Assembly (NCBI GenBank): GCA_022678445.1
Contig: JALBWU010000001.1
Coordinates: 186,001-250,000, forward strand
Direction of reading: 5' to 3'
Length of the DNA: 64,000 nt
DNA from: Candidatus Aramenus sp. CH1
GTDB lineage: Archaea > Thermoproteota > Thermoprotei_A > Sulfolobales > Sulfolobaceae
Part shown: positions 28,839-36,182 of the stretch, piece by piece
Position numbering within the stretch: the first letter of the stretch is position 1
How the letters are laid out: each line of letters opens with the position of its first letter
Translations under genes and position numbers: made by a program
Notes under the pieces: generated by a model
What the model saw: the letters and a program-made list of their open reading frames with translations, nothing else
Databases searched by the model: none
Told to the model about the DNA's origin: nothing

Positions 28839-29637
28839 ATGGATTACGTTAACCTCTTGAAGTCCCAGAACCCCTACGACAGGCTGGACGCGTGGTTTAA
28901 GGCAGAGTGGCTACTAAACAACGGCATGGCGACTAGGGAGGAGCTAGGGAGGTTAAAGGATTACTTCCTCGAGTTGCTCTCGCACCCGGACGAGACAGTT
29001 AGGTTACACGCATGGCAACAATCTCTGAAGCTACTGCCCCTGGGGGTAATAAACTTGGAGGACCTAAAGGTTAGGAAGGGCTACTTCTTGGACGCGCTTA
29101 ACGACGCTGAAGGGTGGTTGCTAGCGCTGGACTTGCTGAGGGGCAGGGTGGTAACAAAGGAGGAGCTGAAGGAGAAGGTGCCCCAATTCCTCTCCTTACT
29201 CAAGGGGAACGAGCTGAACAAGGTGGCTAGCTGGTCGCTGGTGCCCCAGATGATATCAGAAGGGGTCGTGGTCAGGGGAGAGGCAGAAGCGCTGAAGCGG
29301 TACTTGTTCGACCTACTGGACTCCCCCGCCTACGACGTCCAGTTCAACGTGCTCTTCCTCATAGCGGAGCTGTACGAGAGGGGTTTCTTGAAGGAGGAAG
29401 ACGCGAAAAACGTGAGGGAGAAGTTGTAGGAAAGAGGGTTTTAGTGGACTCTAACGTCTACGCCTACCACGACTACGCCTTCGAGCTAGCCAAGTCCAAC
29501 GAGGTACACGTCACGGAGAGGTCGTTAAGGGGACTCGACAGATGAGGGAGCTCACGTCCAGGAAGGAGTTCTCCCAGTACTTAAGGCTGTACGAGAAGGA
29601 CGCCAGCGCTCTAAGGAAGGCGTTAGAGGGACAGTAA
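28839..29637 (+). pseudogene. Helical-repeat (HEAT-like) protein gene interrupted by a 122-bp insertion
   Basis: The present frame runs 28839-29429 (196 aa) and shows repeated helical units of about 35-40 residues (REELGRLKDYFLELLSHPDE, LEDLKVRKGYFLDALNDAEG, KEELKEKVPQFLSLLKGNEL, EAEALKRYLFDLLDSPAYD). Its stop lies inside a 120-bp copy of the neighbouring oxidoreductase gene. An 8-bp repeat TGAGGGAG flanks the insertion (29413-29420 and 29543-29550). Deleting the insert with one repeat copy joins Glu194 to LTSRKEFSQYLRLYEKDASA and extends the frame to TAA 29635-29637, giving a 222-aa protein. Function unknown; HEAT-like repeats usually bind proteins. The truncated form may still be functional. 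Confidence 0.85.
29422..29541 (+). repeat. Inserted perfect 120-bp copy of an oxidoreductase gene fragment
   Basis: Identical to the reverse complement of 25973-26092, located 3.3 kb away. It supplies the current stop codon of the helical-repeat gene (TAG 29427-29429). Confidence 0.92.
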
Positions 29638-30267
29638 CCTCTCAAAGTTCTTGTACGCTACTGCCTCGTCGTAGGGGAAACCCTTAGCGGACTCCAATAG
29701 CTCAACGCCCCTGTAGGGGGAGTCGCTACCGTAGACCGACCTCTCCCTTGGGAACCTCGAGGCCTCCTCCCCGCTCTCGACTACGTAGTACACCCTCCTG
29801 TCGTCCAACGTAAAGGACGAGTAGAGCAAGAGGACTTTCACCTCCCTAGTGGAGAACAGCTCCTCCAGTTCCTCCCTTTTAGCCCCGTGTATGAAGAGGA
29901 GTTGCCCCTCCCTTTCAACTGCATTGTACAGAAAGCCCAGTCTGTCGTCAAGGAGGGAGAAGTCGTGGTGGACAGGGCTCAGCACAAACCCTATTACTCC
30001 CTTCTCCAGTTGCCTCTTTACCTCCGTCTCTGCAGGCACCCTGCACCTAGGGTTGTATAACCTCAGCCTCAGGAACTTGTCACCCCTGTCCCTTGCCCAC
30101 AAGTACTGCTGGTAGAACCCATCAACGCAACACTCGCACGCGTACTTGTAGAGGGGGTTCAGCACAACCCCCTCCACCACCACGTCTCCCTCCTCCATCC
30201 TAGGCGTGGCCGTGTACTTGTAGAGCTCTACGCCGTAGTGGGTGTTGGCGTCTATAAATCTCCTCAC
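29623..30267 (-). CDS. Amidohydrolase-like TIM-barrel protein, 214 aa
   Basis: N-terminal FIDANTHYG, central LSPVHHDFSLLDDRLGFLYN and LLFIHGAKREE, and C-terminal SVYGSDSPYRG match the spacing of amidohydrolase-2 type metal-dependent hydrolases (His after strand 1, His in IHGA, Asp in GSDSP). It is shorter than usual and the first metal motif reads NTHYG rather than HxH, so catalysis is uncertain. An ECCVDGF segment adds two Cys. Its end overlaps the restored end of the helical-repeat gene by 15 bp. Confidence 0.65.
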   Translation of the reverse strand: MRRFIDANTHYGVELYKYTATPRMEEGDVVVEGVVLNPLYKYACECCVDGFYQQYLWARDRGDKFLRLRLYNPRCRVPAETEVKRQLEKGVIGFVLSPVHHDFSLLDDRLGFLYNAVEREGQLLFIHGAKREELEELFSTREVKVLLLYSSFTLDDRRVYYVVESGEEASRFPRERSVYGSDSPYRGVELLESAKGFPYDEAVAYKNFERLLSL

Positions 30268-30300
30268 GCCTTTTTAATTCCTGGAGGGGGGTAATAACCT

Positions 30301-31356
30301 ATGAGGGAAGTGGTGGTAGAGGGGCCCTGCGTCATTAAGGTGTTAGAGGGAAGGGTCAAGGTCGTGGGGATACCTGTGGAGAAGGGAGAAGAGCTGAAGC
30401 TACCCCCGAGGACCTTCACCGTCGTGGTGGAGGACAACACCAAGTTCCAGATGGACTGCAGGGCCCTAGGGGAGGTCAGTCTGGGCTGGGAAAAGGTAGC
30501 AGAGAAGATCGCCCAGTCCGGCGGGAAGGTACTACTATTGGGGGCCACTGACTCTGGCAAGACCTACTTCTCCACCCTCCTCTCAAACCTCTCCCCCTCC
30601 TACTTTGTGGACGGGGACGTGGGGCAGTCGTCACTCTTCCTCCCCGGGTTCGTGGCCTCAACTAGGCTGTCCGGGAGGAGGTTGACGCTGGAGGCCAAGG
30701 CAGAGGACCTGGAGTTCTTTGGGGGAATAACCCCTTCCATTAACTACAGGCTACATGCAAACCTCGTTTCCTCCTTAGTTGGCAGGGGGAAGGAGAGGCT
30801 AACCGTGGTAGATACAGACGGCTGGTTCAAGGGCGTAAAGGCAATGCTCCACAAGTTCGAGCTCACCTTGAGGGTGGACCCGGACTTCGTCGTCGCCTTC
30901 GACGAGAGGATAAGGGAGAGGTTGCCCTCTCCATACAGGCAGAGGGTAGTAACGGTTAAGGGTGTTGGGCTCTCAAAGGACCCTGAGAGGAGGAGGAAGA
31001 ACAGGGCGCAGAAGTTCAGGGAGTACTTTAGCCAGGGGAGGGTCCACGTGATCCCCCTAGAGGACTTCCTAGGGGAGAGGGTCTCCGAGCTCCTGCTCAA
31101 CGCTTGGGGGGAGTACGTCCAGCTAGTGGACGAGACCCCCTGCGTAGGCTACAGGGTGAACGCAGAGTCGCTGAGGGGGGCTCTCCTAGGCGTAGTGAGG
31201 AAGGGAAAGGTTGTAGGGGCAGGTCTCCTACTAGGCCTCGAGGAAAAGGTGGTGAAGTTCCTGTCTAGGGCAGAAGAGGCTGACGGGGTCATCCTTGGCA
31301 CCATGTCCTTGACCCCCGACTTCGAGGAGAGGGCAATCCAGCTGGAGAAGTGCTGA
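30301..31356 (+). CDS. Polynucleotide 5'-hydroxyl kinase, archaeal Clp1/Grc3 family
   Basis: RNA (and possibly DNA) 5'-kinase. P-loop LLLGATDSGKTYFSTLL (residues about 79-95), Walker B-like SYFVDGDVGQSSLFLPG, then a VVDTDGWFKGVKAM segment typical of Clp1/Grc3 and DPDFVVAFDE. An N-terminal beta domain (VIKVLEGRVKVVGIPVEKG) and a C-terminal beta domain (about 285-350) complete the architecture. 351 aa is in the archaeal range. Possible roles: RNA repair, tRNA splicing or 5'-end processing. It starts 33 bp from the divergent amidohydrolase-like gene. Confidence 0.88.
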   Translation: MREVVVEGPCVIKVLEGRVKVVGIPVEKGEELKLPPRTFTVVVEDNTKFQMDCRALGEVSLGWEKVAEKIAQSGGKVLLLGATDSGKTYFSTLLSNLSPSYFVDGDVGQSSLFLPGFVASTRLSGRRLTLEAKAEDLEFFGGITPSINYRLHANLVSSLVGRGKERLTVVDTDGWFKGVKAMLHKFELTLRVDPDFVVAFDERIRERLPSPYRQRVVTVKGVGLSKDPERRRKNRAQKFREYFSQGRVHVIPLEDFLGERVSELLLNAWGEYVQLVDETPCVGYRVNAESLRGALLGVVRKGKVVGAGLLLGLEEKVVKFLSRAEEADGVILGTMSLTPDFEERAIQLEKC

Positions 31357-31391
31357 GATAAGTATATCTAATCGCTCTCGAAATACTACAC

Positions 31392-32165
31392 ATGAAGCTT
31401 TGTGGAAAGGAAGTACCGCCCCTCGGTCTGGGCACTTGGAAGATGGGAGGGGGCTACTGGTCCCCCAGCTACGAGAGGGACCAGGAGGACGTTGAGGCGA
31501 TAAGGTACGCCCTCTCAAGGGGCGTCAGGGTAATAGACACTGCAGAGATGTACGGAGGGGGACACGCGGAGGAGCTCGTGGGCAGGGCAATCAAGGGCTT
31601 CGACAGGGAGGAGCTCGTGATCATAACGAAAGTCTGGCCAAACCACTTGAGGTATAGCGACGTCATTAATTCGGCGAAGGCAAGCTTGAGGAGACTACAG
31701 ACAGAGTACATAGACCTCTACTTGATCCACTGGCCTAGCAGGGAGGTCCTCCTGTCAGAGACCTTTTCAGCAATGGAGAGGCTGGTGGAGGAGAACCTCG
31801 TTAGGTGCGTCGGTGTCAGCAACTTCGACCTCCCCCTACTAAAGGAGGCGCAGAAGTACGCAAGGATTGAGGCAGACGAGGTGGAATACAACTTGTACAA
31901 CCTCTCCCATGAGAGGGAGTTAATACCCTACTGCCAGTCCCAAGGGATACACGTGATAGCCTACTCTCCGCTGGTACAGGGGAGGGTACTCAGGGACAAG
32001 AGGGTGATTGAGCTAGCCAAGAAGTACGGGAAGCCCTCCTCAGCCATAGCGTTGAACTACTTGATGAAGAGATCCATCCCAATACCCAAGGCGTCTAACA
32101 AGGCCCACGTGGACGAGGCCTTAGAGGCCCTGAGCAAGGAGGACGAGGAGTACTTGAGAGGTTAG
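31392..32165 (+). CDS. Aldo/keto reductase
   Basis: NAD(P)H-dependent carbonyl reductase of the AKR superfamily. Catalytic tetrad visible: Asp in VIDTAEMYGGG with Tyr four residues later, Lys in IITKVWP, His in YLIHWPS. The cofactor site shows GVSNFDLPLL and PIPKASNKAHVDEA. 257 aa, compact like archaeal members. Substrate unknown. Starts 36 bp after clp1. Confidence 0.9.
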   Translation: MKLCGKEVPPLGLGTWKMGGGYWSPSYERDQEDVEAIRYALSRGVRVIDTAEMYGGGHAEELVGRAIKGFDREELVIITKVWPNHLRYSDVINSAKASLRRLQTEYIDLYLIHWPSREVLLSETFSAMERLVEENLVRCVGVSNFDLPLLKEAQKYARIEADEVEYNLYNLSHERELIPYCQSQGIHVIAYSPLVQGRVLRDKRVIELAKKYGKPSSAIALNYLMKRSIPIPKASNKAHVDEALEALSKEDEEYLRG

Positions 32166-32195
32166 ATTTTAAAATACGCGATATTATCATTTTTT

Positions 32196-32579
32196 ATGGA
32201 ATTAACAATAACTTTGAGCGGAAACCCCCAGAACCCAGACGTCACCGTGGGGAAGGAGAAGAGGAAGGCAATAGAGCTCTACGCCAGGGGGCCCCTGATG
32301 GCCTTCCTGGTCTCAATCCCCCACTGCATTTACTTGGCCTCCACCCAATTGGCGGAGAACAAGAAGGAGGACGTGGAGCTCAAAGTAGTGATTAGGTACA
32401 AGCTCGACCCCATAGCGATGTTCGCTGGGAACTACGTGTTCGAGAGGATCGTGGTGGAGGTCTGCGCTAAGAAGTGCGACGAGGAGTTCGCCAAGTGGGT
32501 AGCTGAGGGGGTAAAGGAAAACTGCCCCATCTACCAGAGCCTGAAGGACAAGATGGAAATAGTGTACACGGTCGAGTGA
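32196..32579 (+). CDS. OsmC-like protein, 127 aa
   Basis: The pattern of a hydrophobic helix with a Cys (LMAFLVSIPHCIYLASTQL) followed by a second Cys at NCPIYQSL matches OsmC/Ohr family proteins, in which two cysteines reduce organic hydroperoxides. Additional CAKKC pair at about 90-94. Family assignment is probable; function in thiol or peroxide metabolism is inference. Confidence 0.65.
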   Translation: MELTITLSGNPQNPDVTVGKEKRKAIELYARGPLMAFLVSIPHCIYLASTQLAENKKEDVELKVVIRYKLDPIAMFAGNYVFERIVVEVCAKKCDEEFAKWVAEGVKENCPIYQSLKDKMEIVYTVE

Positions 32580-32659
32580 CTTGGAGTGGACAGATGGAGC
32601 GGGTCCAATGTTAGTCCAAAGTTAACAAGCGATTTTAACCTATCCCTCCCTTCTTCCAT

Positions 32660-33952
32660 ATGATCTGTGCCTTCGTGTTCAGAAGGGACTTAAGGCTCGA
32701 CGACAACGCCGGCCTCATCTCGGCCATGTCCGAGTGCGAACAAGTGGCCCCGGTCTTCGTGATAGACCCGAGGCAAGTGGAGGACAACGAGTACAAGTCC
32801 GAGAAGGCGTTGGCATTTATGTTCAACTCCCTCAGGGAGCTAGACCAGGAGATAAGGGAGAGGGGAGGGAAGCTCTTCGTCTTTAAGGGGATAGCGGAGG
32901 AGGTCATAACGAGGCTCCTCGACAAGGTGGACGCGGTCTACTTGAACGAGGACTACACGCCCTTCAGCAAGAGGAGGGACTCGGCAATAGCGGAGGCGTG
33001 CAAGAGAAAGGGGAAGGCCTTCCGCTCCTTTGAGGACTATCTCCTCACGCCAAAGGCGGAGTTCAAGGGGTTCAGGAACTTTACCTCCTTCTACAACTAC
33101 GCAAGGGGCTTGAAGGTCAGGGAGCCATTGAGGAACGAATACAAGAACTTCTTCACGGGGAAGTTACTCGAGGAGGTGGAGCCGCCGGAGCCACAATCAG
33201 CAGGTAGGTTCAAGGGAGGGAGGAAGGAGGGGCTGTACCTAGTGGAGAGGGCGAAGCGCATAGACTACTTCAGGAGGGACTATCCGTCAGAGGGGAACGT
33301 GAGCTACTTGTCCCCCCACCTAAAGTTCGGAACCGTGTCCCCCAGGGAGGTGTACTACGCGTTGAGGGAAAACTTGGCTTTCATAAGGCAACTCTACTGG
33401 AGGGACTTCTACACCCTCTTAGCCTACTACAACGAGAGGGTTTTCCGGGAGCCTTTTAAGGCGCAGTTCAAGGACGTTCAGTGGGAGAACGACAGGATAC
33501 TCTTCGAGCTCTGGAAGAGGGGCAAGACCGGGTACCCAATAGTGGACGCAGGAATGAGGGAGCTGAACGAGACGGGCTACATGCACAACAGGGTGAGGAT
33601 GATCTCCGCCTTCCTCCTCACTAAGGTGTTCCTCGTGGACTGGAGGTGGGGAGAGAAGTACTTCGCCCAGAAGCTGGTGGACTACGACCCCTCCGTTAAC
33701 AACGGGAACTGGCAGTGGGTGGCGTCCACCGGAGTAGACTACACCTTCAGGGTCTTTGACCCTTGGAAACAGCAGAAGAAGTTCGACCCCAACGCCAAGT
33801 ACATTAAGACGTGGGTGGAGGAGCTGAGGGACTATCCGCCCCACGTCATCCACGAGGCCTACTCTAGGGATATCCCCGGGTATCCAAGACCTGTTGTGGA
33901 CTGGAGGGAGAGGGTGGAAAAGGCCAGGAAGCTGTACTTTAAGGAGACATAA
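32660..33952 (+). CDS. phr: Deoxyribodipyrimidine photolyase (class I CPD type)
   Basis: Light-dependent repair of UV dimers. N-terminal antenna domain begins CAFVFRRDLRLDDNAGL; C-terminal FAD domain contains YLSPHLKFGTVSPREVYYAL, RQLYWRDFYTLLAYYN, the hallmark GYPIVDAGMRELNETGYMHN and NNGNWQWVASTGVD. 430 aa is the expected length. Transcribed in the same direction as the OsmC-like and AKR genes, 80 bp downstream. Confidence 0.95.
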   Translation: MICAFVFRRDLRLDDNAGLISAMSECEQVAPVFVIDPRQVEDNEYKSEKALAFMFNSLRELDQEIRERGGKLFVFKGIAEEVITRLLDKVDAVYLNEDYTPFSKRRDSAIAEACKRKGKAFRSFEDYLLTPKAEFKGFRNFTSFYNYARGLKVREPLRNEYKNFFTGKLLEEVEPPEPQSAGRFKGGRKEGLYLVERAKRIDYFRRDYPSEGNVSYLSPHLKFGTVSPREVYYALRENLAFIRQLYWRDFYTLLAYYNERVFREPFKAQFKDVQWENDRILFELWKRGKTGYPIVDAGMRELNETGYMHNRVRMISAFLLTKVFLVDWRWGEKYFAQKLVDYDPSVNNGNWQWVASTGVDYTFRVFDPWKQQKKFDPNAKYIKTWVEELRDYPPHVIHEAYSRDIPGYPRPVVDWRERVEKARKLYFKET

Positions 33953-33995
33953 TCAAGAAATATTTATAATTTAGAAAAATAACTTATATAATGAT

Positions 33996-34085
33996 ATGTG
34001 CTACGAAAAGGTTAGGATAGCTGAAGAGAGGAACTTGAGGAGCAAGAGAGCAGTAAAGGTAGAGGGAAGGACCGCCTCTAAGTAA
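33996..34085 (+). CDS. Possible small protein, 29 aa
   Basis: ATG 33996 to TAA 34083-34085, product starting MCYEKVRIAEERNLRSKRAV. It is very basic. Support: a TATA-like TTTATAA at 33963-33969 is about 28 nt upstream, fitting a leaderless transcript, and T-rich runs (CCTTTTTCTTACTTTT) follow soon after the stop. No family recognised. Comparative evidence would be needed to be sure. Confidence 0.45.
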   Translation: MCYEKVRIAEERNLRSKRAVKVEGRTASK

Positions 34086-34172
34086 CCAAGTCATACCTTT
34101 TTCTTACTTTTAACTAGAAGACCGACTAAGATAGGAGTTGCCAGAAAGGGAAGAAAAGGTATAAAAAACGGC

Positions 34173-35213
34173 TTAACTTCTCCAACCGAACGACCCTATT
34201 GGCACTGGCTGGTTCGACGTGTACTGGAACGGGGTTAGTGGAGCTAGCTGGTACGCGTACTGTCCCGCGAACAGCACGTCAGCCCTGGTGAAGAACCCTG
34301 CCACTAGAGCTAGGACTGCCACTACCAGTATGGCCACCTTTATTGGCGTGGAGAAGTCATTCAAGGTTTCGGCGCCGGTAGCCTTAGTGGCCCTCCACGC
34401 CATTAGCGTCCCTATCCCTGGGACAACGAAGCCTAAGCCCAACAGTACTAGGTCTAGGGCGAAGGTGGCCGAAGTCACTAAGTAGATGTAGCCTACTTCT
34501 TCGAAGACGTTGATGAAGTTGACGTTTGCCACGAACAGGAACCACGTAGCTAGCTCGGCAATGGCGGAGTAGGCCAGTAGCTTGGCAGTTAACCTCCTTG
34601 CCCTTATCCACTCTTCTCCGCTACCAACAAAGCTCATTATGTAGCTCCACGCTGCCCCTCCCACTGTCCCGGAGGCAAGGAAGAGGGCTGGGAGGCCTCC
34701 GTTGTTCCAGAAGGGCACTCCAGTTGCCGCGGAGAGCTCAAAGCCACTGTAGGTAGTTGAGAATATCCCCGCTATGACGCCTAGGATAGCGAAAGTCCAG
34801 TTCAAGACCACGTTCTTGCTGTTTAGCACGACCTTTAACGCCATGAATATGAACGCAAAGAGCAGTAGTCCTCCCACGAACTCTATTCCCCTAGCCATCC
34901 ACGAGTGTACCATCTGGGGGAAGGCGTTTATGGGAGCGAAGAATCCTCTCTCCGGGTTGCCTAGGTGTATGTCGAAGAATATCAGCGACAAGGCGGTGAA
35001 GATGAATGCGAACACCGAGTTCCTCTTCACTAGCCCAGGGTACTTCCCAGTCACCTCCAGGAGGCCAGTTATCGCCATCAGCATCCCTCCTAGCCCCGTG
35101 AAGAAAAGTGCTAGGGCCACAGTGACATCCCACTCTGGGTACTGGTTTATCTGCAGTATTGGTGCTTGAACTCCGAAACTGGTGCCTGGAACGGGTGCAG
35201 TAAATAGTCCCAT
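34173..35213 (-). CDS. NrfD/PsrC-type membrane subunit of the molybdoenzyme complex
   Basis: About nine transmembrane helices (for example VTVALALFFTGLGGMLMAIT, VGGLLLFAFIFMALKVV, AIAELATWFLFVANVNF). The early GLGGMLMAITGLLE and FIFTALSLIFFDIHLGNPERG segments are typical of NrfD/PsrC quinone-reacting anchors. Likely passes electrons between caldariella-type quinone and the Fe-S subunit encoded across the divergent promoter. A strong GGAGG lies about 12 nt before ATG 35213 and AT boxes lie near 35252, so it may also be transcribed on its own. Confidence 0.87.
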   Translation of the reverse strand: MGLFTAPVPGTSFGVQAPILQINQYPEWDVTVALALFFTGLGGMLMAITGLLEVTGKYPGLVKRNSVFAFIFTALSLIFFDIHLGNPERGFFAPINAFPQMVHSWMARGIEFVGGLLLFAFIFMALKVVLNSKNVVLNWTFAILGVIAGIFSTTYSGFELSAATGVPFWNNGGLPALFLASGTVGGAAWSYIMSFVGSGEEWIRARRLTAKLLAYSAIAELATWFLFVANVNFINVFEEVGYIYLVTSATFALDLVLLGLGFVVPGIGTLMAWRATKATGAETLNDFSTPIKVAILVVAVLALVAGFFTRADVLFAGQYAYQLAPLTPFQYTSNQPVPIGSFGWRS

Positions 35214-35283
35214 GACTGTGAGTCCTCCTAAAGCATAAATAAAGGTTAGTTTCAGCTATATAATATTACTTAATGAACATATT

Positions 35284-35682
35284 TCAATCTGCTAGCAGGT
35301 TGAAGGCCACTATGCCCGCGTTCTTCACCAACGTCACCGCGTTTACCGCGTCGTTCTTGTTTGCGCCTTCGGCGTAGATTATCTTCGCAATGTGTATTAG
35401 CCTAGGCTTGTCTGGAGGTGTCAAGTACACCTCCACGTTCATCTTGGCCAGCTCGGTGGTTATTGCCCTTACCTTACTCGGGGTTAGCCTTTCTTCGTCC
35501 GCTTCTATGACCATGGTGACCACGAAGTAGTTGGAAGTAGAGGAGGGCCTAATTACGGTGACCCTGGGGCCCTCCCCTAAGGGTGGCGAGATGATGAGCT
35601 GAGTGTAGACCCCTGGGGCGTTGCCCTTCTCCACCTTCATTCCAAGTTCGGCAAACAAGTTGGCGATGTCGTTCTCGTTCAT
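35284..35682 (-). CDS. Unknown protein, 132 aa, molybdoenzyme cluster
   Basis: No family named with confidence. Alpha/beta sequence: NENDIANLFAELGMKVEKGN, a DPR-like beta pair (VTVIRPSSTSNYFVVTMVIE), helix (TPSKVRAITTELAKMNVEVY). Three residues upstream are open (35691), but the ATG at 35682 overlaps the preceding stop as TAATG, so I start there. Tight coupling to the HAD-like gene and position next to the NrfD subunit suggest a role in the complex or its assembly. Confidence 0.65.
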   Translation of the reverse strand: MNENDIANLFAELGMKVEKGNAPGVYTQLIISPPLGEGPRVTVIRPSSTSNYFVVTMVIEADEERLTPSKVRAITTELAKMNVEVYLTPPDKPRLIHIAKIIYAEGANKNDAVNAVTLVKNAGIVAFNLLAD

Positions 35683-36182
35683 TACGTGCACCTCAAGGCG
35701 GAGTCTCCCATCTTAGACTCCACGTATTTCTTGCCAGTTGCCTCCACGAGCCTCCTCAGGGCGTTTCCCTCTTGGTAGACCACTATTAGCCCGGCTTTCT
35801 TGGCAGACTCCAAGGAGAGCTTGTTGGAGGTGACGAAGTACGCCCCCCTTCTGACGTTAGTTACCTTGTAGAAGTAGTCGAAGAACTTGGGGGAAGTGGT
35901 GAAGCTCTTGACCTCCTCAGCTGAGACCACCCTCGTGATGAACGAGTCCAAGTTCAGCCTGGCCAGTACCCTCATGGCGGTGGACTTCTTGACGTTAGTT
36001 ACCAAGAAGACCCTTCCCCTGTAGGACAGTTCCTCGAGGAAGTAGGCGTCCTCCTTCGCCCTCACTAACTTGGGGTCTAGGTCTACGTCGAAGTAGTCGT
36101 TAGCCTTCTCCACCTTCTCTAGGAGTTCCTTTGCGTTTGGGACGTACACCAAGGTGTTAACGAGTGTTAACGCGAAGTCCAT
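35682..36182 (-). CDS. HAD-like protein with a degenerate active site, 166 aa
   Basis: Order of elements fits the haloacid dehalogenase fold: VFLVTNVKKSTAMRVLARL (motif II region), SFITRVVSAEEVKSFTTSPK (motif III Lys) and GAYFVTSNKLSLESAKKAGL (motif IV region). Motif I, normally DxDxT, reads MDFALTLVNT and the motif IV acids are replaced by SN, so it is probably not a phosphatase. Overlaps the polyferredoxin gene by 26 nt and the 132-aa gene by 1 nt. Possibly an assembly or regulatory factor (inference). Confidence 0.6.
   Translation of the reverse strand: MDFALTLVNTLVYVPNAKELLEKVEKANDYFDVDLDPKLVRAKEDAYFLEELSYRGRVFLVTNVKKSTAMRVLARLNLDSFITRVVSAEEVKSFTTSPKFFDYFYKVTNVRRGAYFVTSNKLSLESAKKAGLIVVYQEGNALRRLVEATGKKYVESKMGDSALRCT

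Noticed and set aside
33419-33853. 144-aa minus-strand ORF rich in His, Val and Leu
   Set aside because: It is the antisense of the conserved photolyase FAD domain.
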